Assembly (NCBI GenBank): GCA_964598275.1
Contig: CAZRAZ010000009.1
Span: 1-20,966 of the forward strand
Source: JAHIEZ01 sp964598275
Lineage (GTDB): Bacteria > Patescibacteriota > Microgenomatia > UBA12405
Direction of reading: 5' to 3'
DNA length: 20,966 nt
Part shown: piece after piece, positions 7,130 through 13,840 of the stretch
Numbering within the stretch: position 1 is the first letter of the stretch
Layout: the number at the start of each line of letters is the position of its first letter
The notes under the pieces: generated by a model
What the model was told of the DNA's origin: nothing
What the model saw: the letters and a program-made list of their open reading frames with translations, nothing else
Databases searched by the model: none
Program-made: the position numbers and the translations under genes

Positions 7130-8185
7130 ATGAGAAGATTGTTATTTTTAGTTTTTACTGTTTTAGCTTTAGTTGGGATTGGCTATGGGGTGTTTTGGTG
7201 GCGGTGGGAGGTGAAGAGTCCAAGCGGACAAGGGCAGGCGTCAAAGGTTCGCACATTAGAAAAATACGATTTTGATAGTTTAAGAAAAAGAGGGGGAAAG
7301 GTAAGTGAAATAATCATAGGGTGCCCCGATGCCCTGCGGGATACGGGATGCCTTCGGCAGGGTTTACCAGAGGTGGAATTAAGAAGAAAATCGGTCAGAG
7401 GCCGACAAGGGATTGATTTTGAAAGCAAACAGTTTTCTTTTGAAAGTGAAGGGAAAAGGATAACGGGGATGATTAATTATCGTTTGGGGAAAAAAAGCCC
7501 GGCGGTAGTGATGATTAGAGGTTATGTTGATAAGGAGGGTTATTATAGCGGTTCGGGAACGTGGCGGGTGGCGGATGAATTGGCAAAAATGGGTTTGATA
7601 ACGGTATCAATTGATTTTTTGGGTTTTGGGGGCAGTGACGGGGAATCTGTTGATATGCTGGAAGCGAGGTTTGAAAAAGTGCCGGCGGTGATGGATTTAA
7701 TAGCCTCGGTTAAGGCTTTGGATTTTGTGGATGCAGAAAAGATTGGAATTTGGGCACATAGCAATGGGGGGCAGGTTGCTTTGTCGGTGTTGGAGATTTT
7801 GGGAGAGAGAATACCAACGGTATTGTGGGCGCCGATGACTAACCCCTTTCCTGAAAGTGTGCTGGAAACGGCCGATGATTTGGATGATGGAGGCAGAGCG
7901 GTGAGGTGGGCGATAGAGGAATTTGAAAAAAAATATGACAGCAGGCGTTATGCTTTTGAAAATTATTATGATTGGGTGGAGGCGCCGATTTTGATAAATC
8001 AAGGAACGGGAGATTATTGGTGTAAGCTGGATTGGCAGGTGAAAGTAATAGAGGAACTGACAAAGAGGGGTAAACAGGCTAGCTTGCGAGTGTGGCCGGG
8101 CGACGATCATAATTTGTCAAAAAATTGGGAAGAGGCGGTGGGGGAGGATATGGTGTTTTTTTCTTTGAATTTTTTTGGTAATTAA
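7130..8185 (+). CDS. Membrane-anchored alpha/beta hydrolase
   Basis: The protein has 351 residues. An N-terminal hydrophobic segment (RRLLFLVFTVLALVGIGYGV, residues 2-21) suggests a signal anchor, with the enzyme outside the membrane. The fold begins near residue 115 (SPAVVMIRGY). The nucleophile elbow is IWAHSNGG (Ser211), a G/A-x-S-x-G form. Asp295 (TGDYWC) and His327 (DDHNLS) complete a plausible triad. It is closest to dipeptidyl-peptidase or acyl-esterase-type hydrolases, but the substrate cannot be told. Residues 64-80 (GCPDALRDTGCLRQGLP) are encoded by a palindromic repeat-like stretch and look like an in-frame insertion ahead of the domain. A TAAAAT lies 6 nt before the start codon, hinting at a leaderless mRNA. 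Confidence 0.85.
   Translation: MRRLLFLVFTVLALVGIGYGVFWWRWEVKSPSGQGQASKVRTLEKYDFDSLRKRGGKVSEIIIGCPDALRDTGCLRQGLPEVELRRKSVRGRQGIDFESKQFSFESEGKRITGMINYRLGKKSPAVVMIRGYVDKEGYYSGSGTWRVADELAKMGLITVSIDFLGFGGSDGESVDMLEARFEKVPAVMDLIASVKALDFVDAEKIGIWAHSNGGQVALSVLEILGERIPTVLWAPMTNPFPESVLETADDLDDGGRAVRWAIEEFEKKYDSRRYAFENYYDWVEAPILINQGTGDYWCKLDWQVKVIEELTKRGKQASLRVWPGDDHNLSKNWEEAVGEDMVFFSLNFFGN
7319..7369 (+). repeat. Palindromic element read in frame within the hydrolase gene
   Basis: CCCTGC (7332-7337) pairs with GCAGGG (7357-7362), and a smaller GCCTTCGGC hairpin lies inside. Repeated CGGGAT and GATGCC words are also present. It is GC-rich compared with its surroundings and encodes a Cys/Gly/Arg peptide unlike the rest of the protein. 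Confidence 0.45.
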
Positions 8186-8280
8186 ATTGCAAGTGGTTTC
8201 TGTTTTGGTTTTTTGGCTTTATGGAGCAAGAGATTCAGGTATTGCCGTATGGTGAATAAGTTACGATACATATTCGACAT

Positions 8281-8289
8281 TGGTAAAAT
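8281..8289 (+). promoter_or_regulatory. Extended -10 of the Nudix gene
   Basis: TGGTAAAAT fits TGn plus a -10 hexamer and ends only 5 nt before the ATG at 8295. TTACGA 17 nt upstream is a weak -35. The mRNA would be leaderless. Confidence 0.45.
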
Positions 8290-8294
8290 AACAA

Positions 8295-8849
8295 ATGATA
8301 AGTTGCAAAGAAAATAAGTGGAAGAGAAAATGTTCAGTAGTGCTTTTAGATCATCCCAGGTTAAAAGTGTTGGAGGATGAAGTAATATTGCCTGATGGTA
8401 AGCAGATAAAATACCTAAGATTTGGAAAGACACATGATTCAGTAACAATAATTGTTCAAGGGAAGGAGGAGAAAATATTATTGCTTTCAGAATATTCATA
8501 TCCTCCGAAGAAATGGTTATTTGAATTTCCAGGAGGGTCGGTTAAGAGGTCGGAAGATCACAAGGCTGCCGCCAATCGGGAGTTAGCGGAGGAGGCGAAT
8601 CTTAAAGCTAATGAATTGCGATTATTGGGTAGATATCTTATTAATAACAGGCGATCTGATGCACTGATGTATGTTTTTTTGGCCACAACTATAGAAAATG
8701 CTTTTTTAGAAAAGGATACCGAAGAGGATTTCAATATTTTTTGGTACAGAATAGATGAAATTGACAATATGATAAAAAAGGGAGACATTACAAATTGCCA
8801 TGTTTTGGCGCCGTGGACGTTGTATAAGTCGGTGGTTAAAATAAAGTAG
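8295..8849 (+). CDS. Nudix hydrolase (ADP-ribose pyrophosphatase-like)
   Basis: The protein has 184 residues. The Nudix box spans residues 81-103: G81, E87, then RELAEEANL (95-103), fitting G-x5-E-x7-REL-x-EE-x-x-L except that Asn replaces the second Gly. The core glutamates for Mg2+ (E96, E99, E100) are present. The preceding strand YSYPPKKWLFEFPGGS has the EFPGG element typical of ADP-ribose and nucleoside-diphosphate-sugar pyrophosphatases, so cleavage of X-linked nucleoside diphosphates in the cytosol is likely. The length is normal for this subfamily. No Shine-Dalgarno sequence precedes the start; an extended -10 box lies 5 nt upstream instead. The exact substrate is uncertain. Confidence 0.88.
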   Translation: MISCKENKWKRKCSVVLLDHPRLKVLEDEVILPDGKQIKYLRFGKTHDSVTIIVQGKEEKILLLSEYSYPPKKWLFEFPGGSVKRSEDHKAAANRELAEEANLKANELRLLGRYLINNRRSDALMYVFLATTIENAFLEKDTEEDFNIFWYRIDEIDNMIKKGDITNCHVLAPWTLYKSVVKIK

Positions 8850-8909
8850 GTTAGTGGTCGTTCGTTAGAGTCGGAACTTATTTTTTTTAGGAAGCATCTG
8901 GTGATTTGA

Positions 8910-8918
8910 TGGTATAAT
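8910..8918 (+). promoter_or_regulatory. Extended -10 promoter, leaderless type
   Basis: TGGTATAAT is a perfect TGn-TATAAT. It ends 9 nt before the ATG at 8928, so the transcript would start at or just before the start codon. No good -35 is seen and no Shine-Dalgarno sequence is possible. Confidence 0.65.
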
Positions 8919-8927
8919 GTTGGGCTA

Positions 8928-9503
8928 ATGAAGATATATTTCTTGGCATCGCCGAGAGTGATAGCGGGAAAGAGGGAGTTTTTTTTGAGGGTTTGTGGTC
9001 TTCTGGCAAAAGAGGATAAGATGATTGACGGCCTGGTTAAGCATTTGGCTAAAAGCAAACTGGAGGATTTTTATAAGGCGGATAAAAAGGAGAGAGAAAG
9101 CAGATTTCGCAAATGGATGGGGCAGGTGGTAAGGTGTGATGTGTTGGTGGTAGAGGTGTCGGGGCATAGCATGACTTTGGGTTATGTGATTGGCAAGGCT
9201 TTGGAATTAAACAAACCGGTGGTGGCTTTGTATCAGAAAGGAGAAGTGTCGTATTTTGTGTCGGGAATTGCCAACTCTAAACTGCAAATGGTGGAATATG
9301 ACGGAGATTTGGCAGAAGGAGTATTAAGAAAGGCGTTGGGGAAAGCAAAGAAGATGGTGGATGTCAGATTTAATTTTTTTGTCAGTCCGGAAATATTAAC
9401 TTATTTAGATTGGATTGCTACTAATAAAAAGGTACCACGCTCGGTGTTTTTAAGGGAGTTGATTGAAAAGCAGATGAAGAAGGAGAGGGAGTTTAAGGGG
9501 TAG
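8928..9503 (+). CDS. Nucleoside 2-deoxyribosyltransferase-like protein with ribbon-helix-helix-like tail
   Basis: The protein has 191 residues. The N-terminal 140 resemble the deoxyribosyltransferase/YtoQ-type Rossmann-like fold: MKIYFLASPR opens the first strand, CDVLVVEVSGHSMTLGYVIG gives the acidic strand end and glycine-rich helix, and GKALELNKPVVALY matches the usual ALGKPVLAL element. Members move bases between deoxyriboses or cleave nucleotides in salvage. Residues about 146-185 (RFNFFVSPEILTYLDWIATN, then VPRSVFLRELIEKQMK) look like a ribbon-helix-helix domain: a beta strand, a helix, a turn, then a helix with the RSxFLRxLI pattern. This pairing would be unusual for a salvage enzyme and suggests oligomerisation or DNA binding. 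The last 11 nt overlap the convergent small gene. Confidence 0.65.
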   Translation: MKIYFLASPRVIAGKREFFLRVCGLLAKEDKMIDGLVKHLAKSKLEDFYKADKKERESRFRKWMGQVVRCDVLVVEVSGHSMTLGYVIGKALELNKPVVALYQKGEVSYFVSGIANSKLQMVEYDGDLAEGVLRKALGKAKKMVDVRFNFFVSPEILTYLDWIATNKKVPRSVFLRELIEKQMKKEREFKG

Positions 9504-9675
9504 AACGGGGGGAAGGAGGAGAAGGTGTTTCTTCTGGCTTATATTGGGGGCAAGTTTTTCTTCGGCCATCACAAGTGCGACAGTTAACAGTACCATCTGG
9601 CGATATTCCTGCACCTGATTCTGTTTGATACCAAAAGCAAGGAGGTGCTGGTTGTTCTGGTGTTATTGTGATCAT
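9493..9675 (-). CDS. Small Cys/Pro-rich protein of unknown function
   Basis: This is a 60-residue ORF on the - strand, 7 nt after the Mur ligase gene. It contains Cys13, Cys32, Cys35 and Cys42 (NCRTCDGRRKTCPQY), which could bind a metal, and a Pro-rich tail (EETPSPPSPRSTP). TGTTATAAA (9690-9682) ends 6 nt before the ATG, the same leaderless layout as other genes here, which supports it as a real gene. The tail overlaps the end of the convergent gene by 11 nt. No family is recognised, and a chance ORF cannot be excluded. Confidence 0.45.
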   Translation of the reverse strand: MITITPEQPAPPCFWYQTESGAGISPDGTVNCRTCDGRRKTCPQYKPEETPSPPSPRSTP

Positions 9676-9681
9676 ATGTTG

Positions 9682-9690
9682 TTTATAACA
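9682..9690 (-). promoter_or_regulatory. Extended -10 box before the small Cys/Pro ORF
   Basis: The - strand reads TGTTATAAA, ending 6 nt before the ATG at 9675. It overlaps the 3' end of the Mur ligase gene. No -35 was identified. Confidence 0.4.
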
Positions 9691-10789
9691 TGTTTTGATT
9701 TTTGAAGTCTTGTTTGGTTTTGAGCCAGTAGGGGGATTGGCGACAGAGTTTGGCCGAATCGGAGGGGTTTTGGAGTAGAGATTTAATCAGTTCTTCAAGA
9801 TAGATTGTATTTTGGGAACCTTTGACAAGTAGGGTAGATTTGGGTGGTAAATTTTTTTGAAGATAATCAGTGGTTTGCCACCAGAAAAGAAATTTTTTGA
9901 CCTTTGGCCCGAAGTATTTTTTTGTTTGAGGGCCGACAGAAATGATAATATCGGATGTTTTTAAGGCTTTTTGGTAGATTTGACGATGGGAGATAGAGGA
10001 GGATTGGCCCAGTTCGCGCATATCACCCAAGATGGCAATGCGGGGAGAAGGAAAGGTGGAAAGAAAATCCAGCATAGCCAGACAGGCAGTAGGAGAAGAG
10101 TTGTAGCTTGAGTCTATTATTTGACTGTTTTTTATGCCTTTTAATATAGTCGAGCGACTTGGGGGGAGAGAAAAAAACTGGTTGAGGTTATCGACGGCGG
10201 TTTGCTGTTTGATACCAAAATGAGAAGCTATTTGGATAGCGCAGTTGAGATTGTTTTGGTAGATGAAAGGTAGGGGTGTTTTGAGTTTGATGGTTTGATT
10301 ATTGATAGAGATAATTTTGGCTTGGGTTTTTAGGTATTGGCTGACTAGAGGGTCGACAGTATTGATGAAAGCCAGTCCGGAGGCGGGGAGAGAGTTTATC
10401 AGTTTGGCTTTTTGNNNNNNNNNNNNNNNNNNNNNNNNNNNNNNNNNNNNNNNNNNNNNNNNNNNNNNNNNNNNNNNNNNNNNNNNNNNNNNNNNNNNNN
10501 NNNNNNNNNNNNNNAGACCGAGAATGTTTAGGGGAATGCCGGATTCTGAATTGGAGCCGGCGGTAGTTTTGACTTTAAATTTGTTTTTTAGAACAGCCTC
10601 GATAGCTGTAACAGTTGAAGTCTTACCGGCAGAACCAGTAACGCCAATGATGACGAGAGGTTGTTTCTTGAGTTTTTGGATTAATTTAATTTTGGCAAGT
10701 TGAAGACGAGCAAAGAAACGAAGGTATGAGAGAAAAATAAAAGAGATTGTACTTTTCACTAGGTATATTTTACAATTGTTGAGTGCCAA
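9683..10789 (-). CDS. murF: MurF-like Mur ligase (contains a 100-N gap)
   Basis: The likely reaction is addition of D-Ala-D-Ala to the UDP-MurNAc peptide in the cytosol, next to ddl, which makes that dipeptide. A basic and hydrophobic N-terminal lead (about 45 residues) precedes the P-loop IIGVTGSAGKTSTVTAIEAV. After the gap come the domain-3 blocks IIDSSYNSSPTACLAML (the D-x-YN-x-x-P motif), AILGDMRELG (the MurF GDMxELG signature) and LLVKGSQNTIYLEEL. The central ATPase part with the conserved ExG and H motifs falls in the gap at 10415-10514. A full-length MurF has 450 or more residues, so the gap probably hides more than the 33 codons drawn. The start is TTG at 10789; a GTG ten codons further in is possible. 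The ends overlap ddl head to head. Confidence 0.85.
   Translation of the reverse strand: MALNNCKIYLVKSTISFIFLSYLRFFARLQLAKIKLIQKLKKQPLVIIGVTGSAGKTSTVTAIEAVLKNKFKVKTTAGSNSESGIPLNILGXXXXXXXXXXXXXXXXXXXXXXXXXXXXXXXXXXQKAKLINSLPASGLAFINTVDPLVSQYLKTQAKIISINNQTIKLKTPLPFIYQNNLNCAIQIASHFGIKQQTAVDNLNQFFSLPPSRSTILKGIKNSQIIDSSYNSSPTACLAMLDFLSTFPSPRIAILGDMRELGQSSSISHRQIYQKALKTSDIIISVGPQTKKYFGPKVKKFLFWWQTTDYLQKNLPPKSTLLVKGSQNTIYLEELIKSLLQNPSDSAKLCRQSPYWLKTKQDFKNQNML
10415..10514. other. 100-N scaffold gap
   Basis: Exactly 100 Ns, the usual placeholder for a gap of unknown size. The Mur ligase reading frames on the two sides are in phase across 100 nt, which only means that an unbroken gene would have a true gap length equal to 1 modulo 3. 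Confidence 0.95.
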
Positions 10790-11682
10790 AGTTAAGAGTA
10801 ACGGTTTTGATGGGTGGGAGGGGATCTGAAAGAGATATTTCGTTGATTTCGGGTAGGGAGGTAGTGAAAAATTTGGATAGGAAAAAATACGAGGTGGAAG
10901 AGTTGGTGTTGAATGATGATTTGGGTTTGCTTTTAAAAATAAAAACGGACGTGGTGTTTATTGCTATTCATGGGAAAGACGGAGAAGATGGATTGATTCA
11001 GGGGATGTTGGATTTTTTGAAAATTCCTTATACTGGCAGTGGGCTTTTAGCTTCGGCGGTGGGAATGAACAAAATCATTTTTAAGAGGGCAATTGCTCAT
11101 TTAAAGGTGGCTATGCCAGAGTGGAGAGTTTATAAAAACGGATTGGAAGTTAATTTTCCTTGTGTGGTTAAGCCCGCTGATCAGGGTTCTAGTGTGGGTG
11201 TAAGCGTGGTGAAGGAGATGGCTAATTTTTCTAAAGCGGTAGAATTAGCTGGAAAGTATAGCGGGGAGATAATTGTGGAGGAATATATTAAGGGAACGGA
11301 AGTTTCTTGTGGAGTATTGGGTAATGATGATTTAATGGTTTTGCCAGTGATTGAAATACGACCTAAAAACGCCTTTTTTGATTATGAAGCTAAGTATACT
11401 GAAGGCAAATGTGAGGAGATAGTTCCGGCACGGCTGGACAAAGAGATGACTAAAAAGGTTCAGAATTTGGCGGTAACGGTATACGAAGAAATCGGATGTA
11501 GAGGATTTGGCAGGGTGGATATGATTATTAAAAAAGGGATTGTGTATGTTTTGGAAATCAATACAATCCCAGGGCTAACACCGCAATCGCTTTTACCGAA
11601 GGAAGCTAAAGCGGCGGGGATGAGTTATTCGGGGCTGCTGGATAGAATAATCGAGTTGGCGCTGGAGTATCATAGCGTATGA
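10783..11682 (+). CDS. ddl: D-alanine--D-alanine ligase
   Basis: ATP-dependent joining of two D-alanines for peptidoglycan. The 299-residue protein starts at GTG 10783 and opens with the N-domain motif RVTVLMGGRGSERDISLISG, whose Glu binds the first D-Ala. The ATP-grasp part shows FPCVVKPADQGSSVGVSVVK, IIVEEYIKGTEVSCGVLG, and the metal site GRVDMI...VLEINTIPGLTPQSLLP. DYEAKYTEGKCEEIVPA has Tyr where D-Ala-D-lactate ligases differ, so D-Ala-D-Ala is expected. The length is normal. The start overlaps that of the divergent Mur ligase by 7 bp, so the two cell-wall genes share one control region. The stop overlaps a short ORF by ATGA. Confidence 0.95.
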   Translation: MPKLRVTVLMGGRGSERDISLISGREVVKNLDRKKYEVEELVLNDDLGLLLKIKTDVVFIAIHGKDGEDGLIQGMLDFLKIPYTGSGLLASAVGMNKIIFKRAIAHLKVAMPEWRVYKNGLEVNFPCVVKPADQGSSVGVSVVKEMANFSKAVELAGKYSGEIIVEEYIKGTEVSCGVLGNDDLMVLPVIEIRPKNAFFDYEAKYTEGKCEEIVPARLDKEMTKKVQNLAVTVYEEIGCRGFGRVDMIIKKGIVYVLEINTIPGLTPQSLLPKEAKAAGMSYSGLLDRIIELALEYHSV

Positions 11683-11918
11683 GCCAGGTGGAGAGTTGCG
11701 CCAATTATAGACGAGACGGGAGTGGATGTGAGGGGAAAAGTAGATGGTGTGAGAGCTTTGTTATAAGGGTAAAGCGGCCGTATCCTGAAGGTGTGACAAA
11801 ATTTGTTGAAGCGGTAGAAGAGATCCAGTGTCGGAGTTTCCCGCAACTTAGGTTTGAAACGTCAGAGGTGGCGCCTAGACTGTTGAAATATTTTGAGGCT
11901 AAGGTATCTCGATCTTGA
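11679..11918 (+). CDS. Small ORF of unknown function coupled to ddl
   Basis: A 79-residue ORF starts with ATGA overlap on the ddl stop, the same coupling used by the secreted genes at the window start. The second half (VTKFVEAVEEIQCRSFPQLR, RLLKYFEAKV) has protein-like helices. The first half is Cys/Arg/Gly-rich and looks less natural. Its last 20 nt run into the antisense rplA remnant (11899 onward), so the C-terminus may have been altered by that event. No family is recognised. It may be a degraded gene or a chance ORF. Confidence 0.35.
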   Translation: MSQVESCANYRRDGSGCEGKSRWCESFVIRVKRPYPEGVTKFVEAVEEIQCRSFPQLRFETSEVAPRLLKYFEAKVSRS

Positions 11919-11995
11919 CTGACGGACCCATGGTGGCGCAAAGAGTCAGTTTTTTGATTTTAAGGGGGTTTATCAGCTTGATTAGGGTTTTCAAT
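11899..11995 (-). pseudogene. Remnant of the 3' end of an rplA gene
   Basis: About 95 nt match the 3' end of the intact rplA (12509-12610) at high identity, including a 32-bp exact run beginning CAAAGAGTCAG. On the - strand it reads LIKLINPLKIKKL then TLCATMGPSVKIEIP and its own TAG (11901-11899), against TLCATMGPSVKVEILK in the intact gene. The reading frame is preserved but homology fades upstream of about 11995. The remnant and the intact gene end are in the same orientation and enclose a 0.5-kb segment with one orphan gene. Confidence 0.8.
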
Positions 11996-12054
11996 GTATT
12001 TGGTAGAAAGGATTCCCAAGACGTGGAGAAATAGATTTAGAATCTAAAATCAGG

Positions 12055-12083
12055 TTGACGATGATTGGTTTTTGTAATAGAAT
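12055..12083 (+). promoter_or_regulatory. Sigma70-type promoter of the orphan gene
   Basis: TTGACG (12055-12060), a 17-nt spacer and TAGAAT (12078-12083) form a good promoter. A second extended -10 (TGTTAAAAT, 12089-12097) lies downstream. The orphan ATG is at 12113. Confidence 0.6.
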
Positions 12084-12112
12084 TATTTTGTTAAAATCAA
12101 TTGGTTTGTTTT

Positions 12113-12436
12113 ATGGAAAAGAATAGCGGACCTGTTGTGCCAGAGGGGTTGGTGACGGCGCGTTTTAGTGGAGATGGACTGCCAGTGTTTTACTATCCGG
12201 GGGAAAGACCTTTACTGCTTCCTGAAAATATTCCCGTGGAAGCATTAATAAAAGTAGAGTGGCCGGGACGAGATAGGGGCTTTGCTCTTTTTAGAGTTAA
12301 AAAACCTCCGGAAGGCAATACGGGTGTTTTTATTCATGCTCTTGAATCGGAAGAGGCGGAAAGAGTGATAGAAAGTGGCCAAGACCTTTTAGCCTATGAG
12401 ATTAAGATTGCTGAGGGAGCTAAGAAGCCTGTTTGA
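12113..12436 (+). CDS. Orphan small protein of unknown function
   Basis: The gene encodes 107 residues from ATG 12113; a TTG at 12101 would add four residues without support. It is acidic and strand-rich, with GLVTARFSGDGLPVFYYPGE, then VEWPGRDRGFALFRVKKPPE, then GNTGVFIHALESEEAERVIE. These suggest a compact beta-barrel-like or adaptor domain. No signal peptide, membrane segment or known motif is seen. It forms its own unit, with a clear promoter upstream and an intrinsic terminator 37 nt downstream, and opposes the flanking ribosomal operon. It sits between the rplA remnant and the intact rplA end, which suggests it arrived by recombination there. No function can be assigned. Confidence 0.7.
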   Translation: MEKNSGPVVPEGLVTARFSGDGLPVFYYPGERPLLLPENIPVEALIKVEWPGRDRGFALFRVKKPPEGNTGVFIHALESEEAERVIESGQDLLAYEIKIAEGAKKPV

Positions 12437-12473
12437 TTGATGTTTTGCTTTTTATTTGACTTAAGCAATTTGG

Positions 12474-12496
12474 ATCCCGCAGTGGCGGGATTTTTT
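12474..12496 (+). terminator. Intrinsic terminator of the orphan gene
   Basis: ATCCCGC (12474-12480) and GCGGGAT (12485-12491) form a perfect 7-bp stem with the loop AGTG, followed by a run of Ts to 12496. There is no T run on the other strand, so it acts on + transcripts. Confidence 0.9.
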
Positions 12497-12508
12497 GAAT
12501 ATTGAAAT

Positions 12509-13252
12509 TTATTTAAGGATCTCAACTTTGACAGAGGGACCCATGGTGGCACAAAGAGTCAGTTTTTTGATTTTAAGGGGGTTGATGAGCTTGATTAAGG
12601 CTTCAAGGTTGGCCTGGATTTCTTTGACGGGTTGAGAAACTTGGCCGACAATTTGATGAACAAGGGTGCCTTTTTTCTCGGTTTGAATGAGAGTGGCGGC
12701 GGTAGCCAGTTTTTTTAAGGCCTCTTCGGGTTTATCGGTGAGGGTGCCGTTTTTGGGATTGGGCATCAGGCCTTTTGGTCCCAAAACCCGGGCCAGGGGC
12801 ATAAGTTTTGGCATGATTTGGGGGGTAGCAATTAAGATATCAAAATCAAGTTTGCCATCTTGGATGTCTTTGATGATTGAATCATTGGCAATGACGGCTT
12901 TTTTGGTTTTGGTTTTAAGATAGGGGAAGGTGATTTGGCCTATTTTGCCCGGTTCAAGGTCGGTGTTAACATGAGCTTCGATTTTACCGTCGAACCGGGA
13001 AAGCGAGGTTTCTTGTACTAATTTGATAGCTTTATCGAGGGGATAGAAGTGAGTGGGATCGATTTTGGCTTTGGCTTTTTTGTAAGCCTTGGAGCGGGAT
13101 TTGATGGTTTTGGTTGATTTTGTTTGCTTGGTGTCAGTTTTCGTCTCGACTGTTTTGACTTCGGTATCGGTTTTTTTGACCTCGACTTTGATTTCTTCTG
13201 CTACTTTTTTGACTTTTTCTTTGAGTGGTTTATTTGTTTTTCTTTTGGCCAT
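12509..13252 (-). CDS. rplA: 50S ribosomal protein L1
   Basis: L1 forms the stalk that helps release tRNA from the E site and in many bacteria represses its own operon. Starting at ATG 13252 (4 nt after the rplK stop) gives 247 residues. The typical body begins near residue 55 (IDPTHFYPLDKAIKLVQET) and includes FDGKIEAHVNTDLEPGK, PLARVLGPKGLMPNPKNGT and VKEIQANLEALIKLINP. Residues 1-55 are a Lys/Thr/Glu-rich extension (KTDTEVKTVETKTDTKQTK) absent from most L1 proteins, probably disordered and RNA-contacting. A longer reading from 13318 would overlap rplK and has no support. A partial copy of its 3' end lies at 11899-11995. Confidence 0.96.
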   Translation of the reverse strand: MAKRKTNKPLKEKVKKVAEEIKVEVKKTDTEVKTVETKTDTKQTKSTKTIKSRSKAYKKAKAKIDPTHFYPLDKAIKLVQETSLSRFDGKIEAHVNTDLEPGKIGQITFPYLKTKTKKAVIANDSIIKDIQDGKLDFDILIATPQIMPKLMPLARVLGPKGLMPNPKNGTLTDKPEEALKKLATAATLIQTEKKGTLVHQIVGQVSQPVKEIQANLEALIKLINPLKIKKLTLCATMGPSVKVEILK

Positions 13253-13256
13253 AGTT

Positions 13257-13679
13257 TTATTTAACTTGAATACCCATGGAACGGGCGGTGCCGATAACGG
13301 TCTTTTTGGCGGCATCAAGGTTGCTGGTATTTAGATCTGCCATTTTGTCGGTGGCGATTTTGGTAACTTGAGCATCAGTGAGTTTGCCAGCAGATTCGCG
13401 GCTGGGGTTTTGGGAAGCCTTTTGTAAATTTAAAGCTTTTTTGATCATGTCGGTAACCGGAGGTTTTTTGACGATAAAGGTAAAAGAGCGGTCTTCGTAG
13501 ATGGTGATAACAGAGGGAATAAGAGAGCCTTTTTGATCCTGGGTTTTAGCATTAAATTCCTTGCAGAATTCCATGATTTGGATACCATGAGGGCCAAGAG
13601 CAGTACCGACGGGAGGAGCGGGATTGGCGGTACCGGCGGGAATGGTTAGTTTGACAATAGCGGTGATTTTTTTGGGCAT
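13257..13679 (-). CDS. rplK: 50S ribosomal protein L11
   Basis: The 140-residue protein binds the GTPase-associated centre of 23S rRNA with L10. It opens ITAIVKLTIPAGTANPAPPV, with GTALGPHGIQIMEFCKEFNA as the conserved N-domain loop. The C-domain shows FTFIVKKPPVTDMIKKAL and ends TVIGTARSMGIQVK. The length is normal. rplA follows after 4 nt, a tight co-translated pair. Upstream, a 161-nt AT-rich intergenic stretch full of inverted repeats separates it from nusG, although the four genes keep the usual order secE-nusG-rplK-rplA. Confidence 0.97.
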   Translation of the reverse strand: MPKKITAIVKLTIPAGTANPAPPVGTALGPHGIQIMEFCKEFNAKTQDQKGSLIPSVITIYEDRSFTFIVKKPPVTDMIKKALNLQKASQNPSRESAGKLTDAQVTKIATDKMADLNTSNLDAAKKTVIGTARSMGIQVK

Positions 13680-13840
13680 ATTAAAAATTTTTTAACAAAA
13701 ATTTAAAATTCCAAATTGCAAATAACAAATTACAAACAATACCCAATTTTTCAAGTTCCAATATCCAAATTGTTTGTAGGATTGGTTTTTGGAATTTGAG
13801 ATTTGTTTGGTCATTGGAACTTGGAATTTGGTAATTGAGC
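13680..13840. repeat. AT-rich intergenic stretch with inverted repeats between nusG and rplK
   Basis: The region holds many CCAAATT/AATTTGG words. The clearest pair is CAAGTTCCAAT (13752-13762) with ATTGGAACTTG (13813-13823). No gene is convincing in it; the one frame reading through is Leu/Lys/Phe low-complexity. It would fold into a hairpin in the operon mRNA. Confidence 0.5.
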
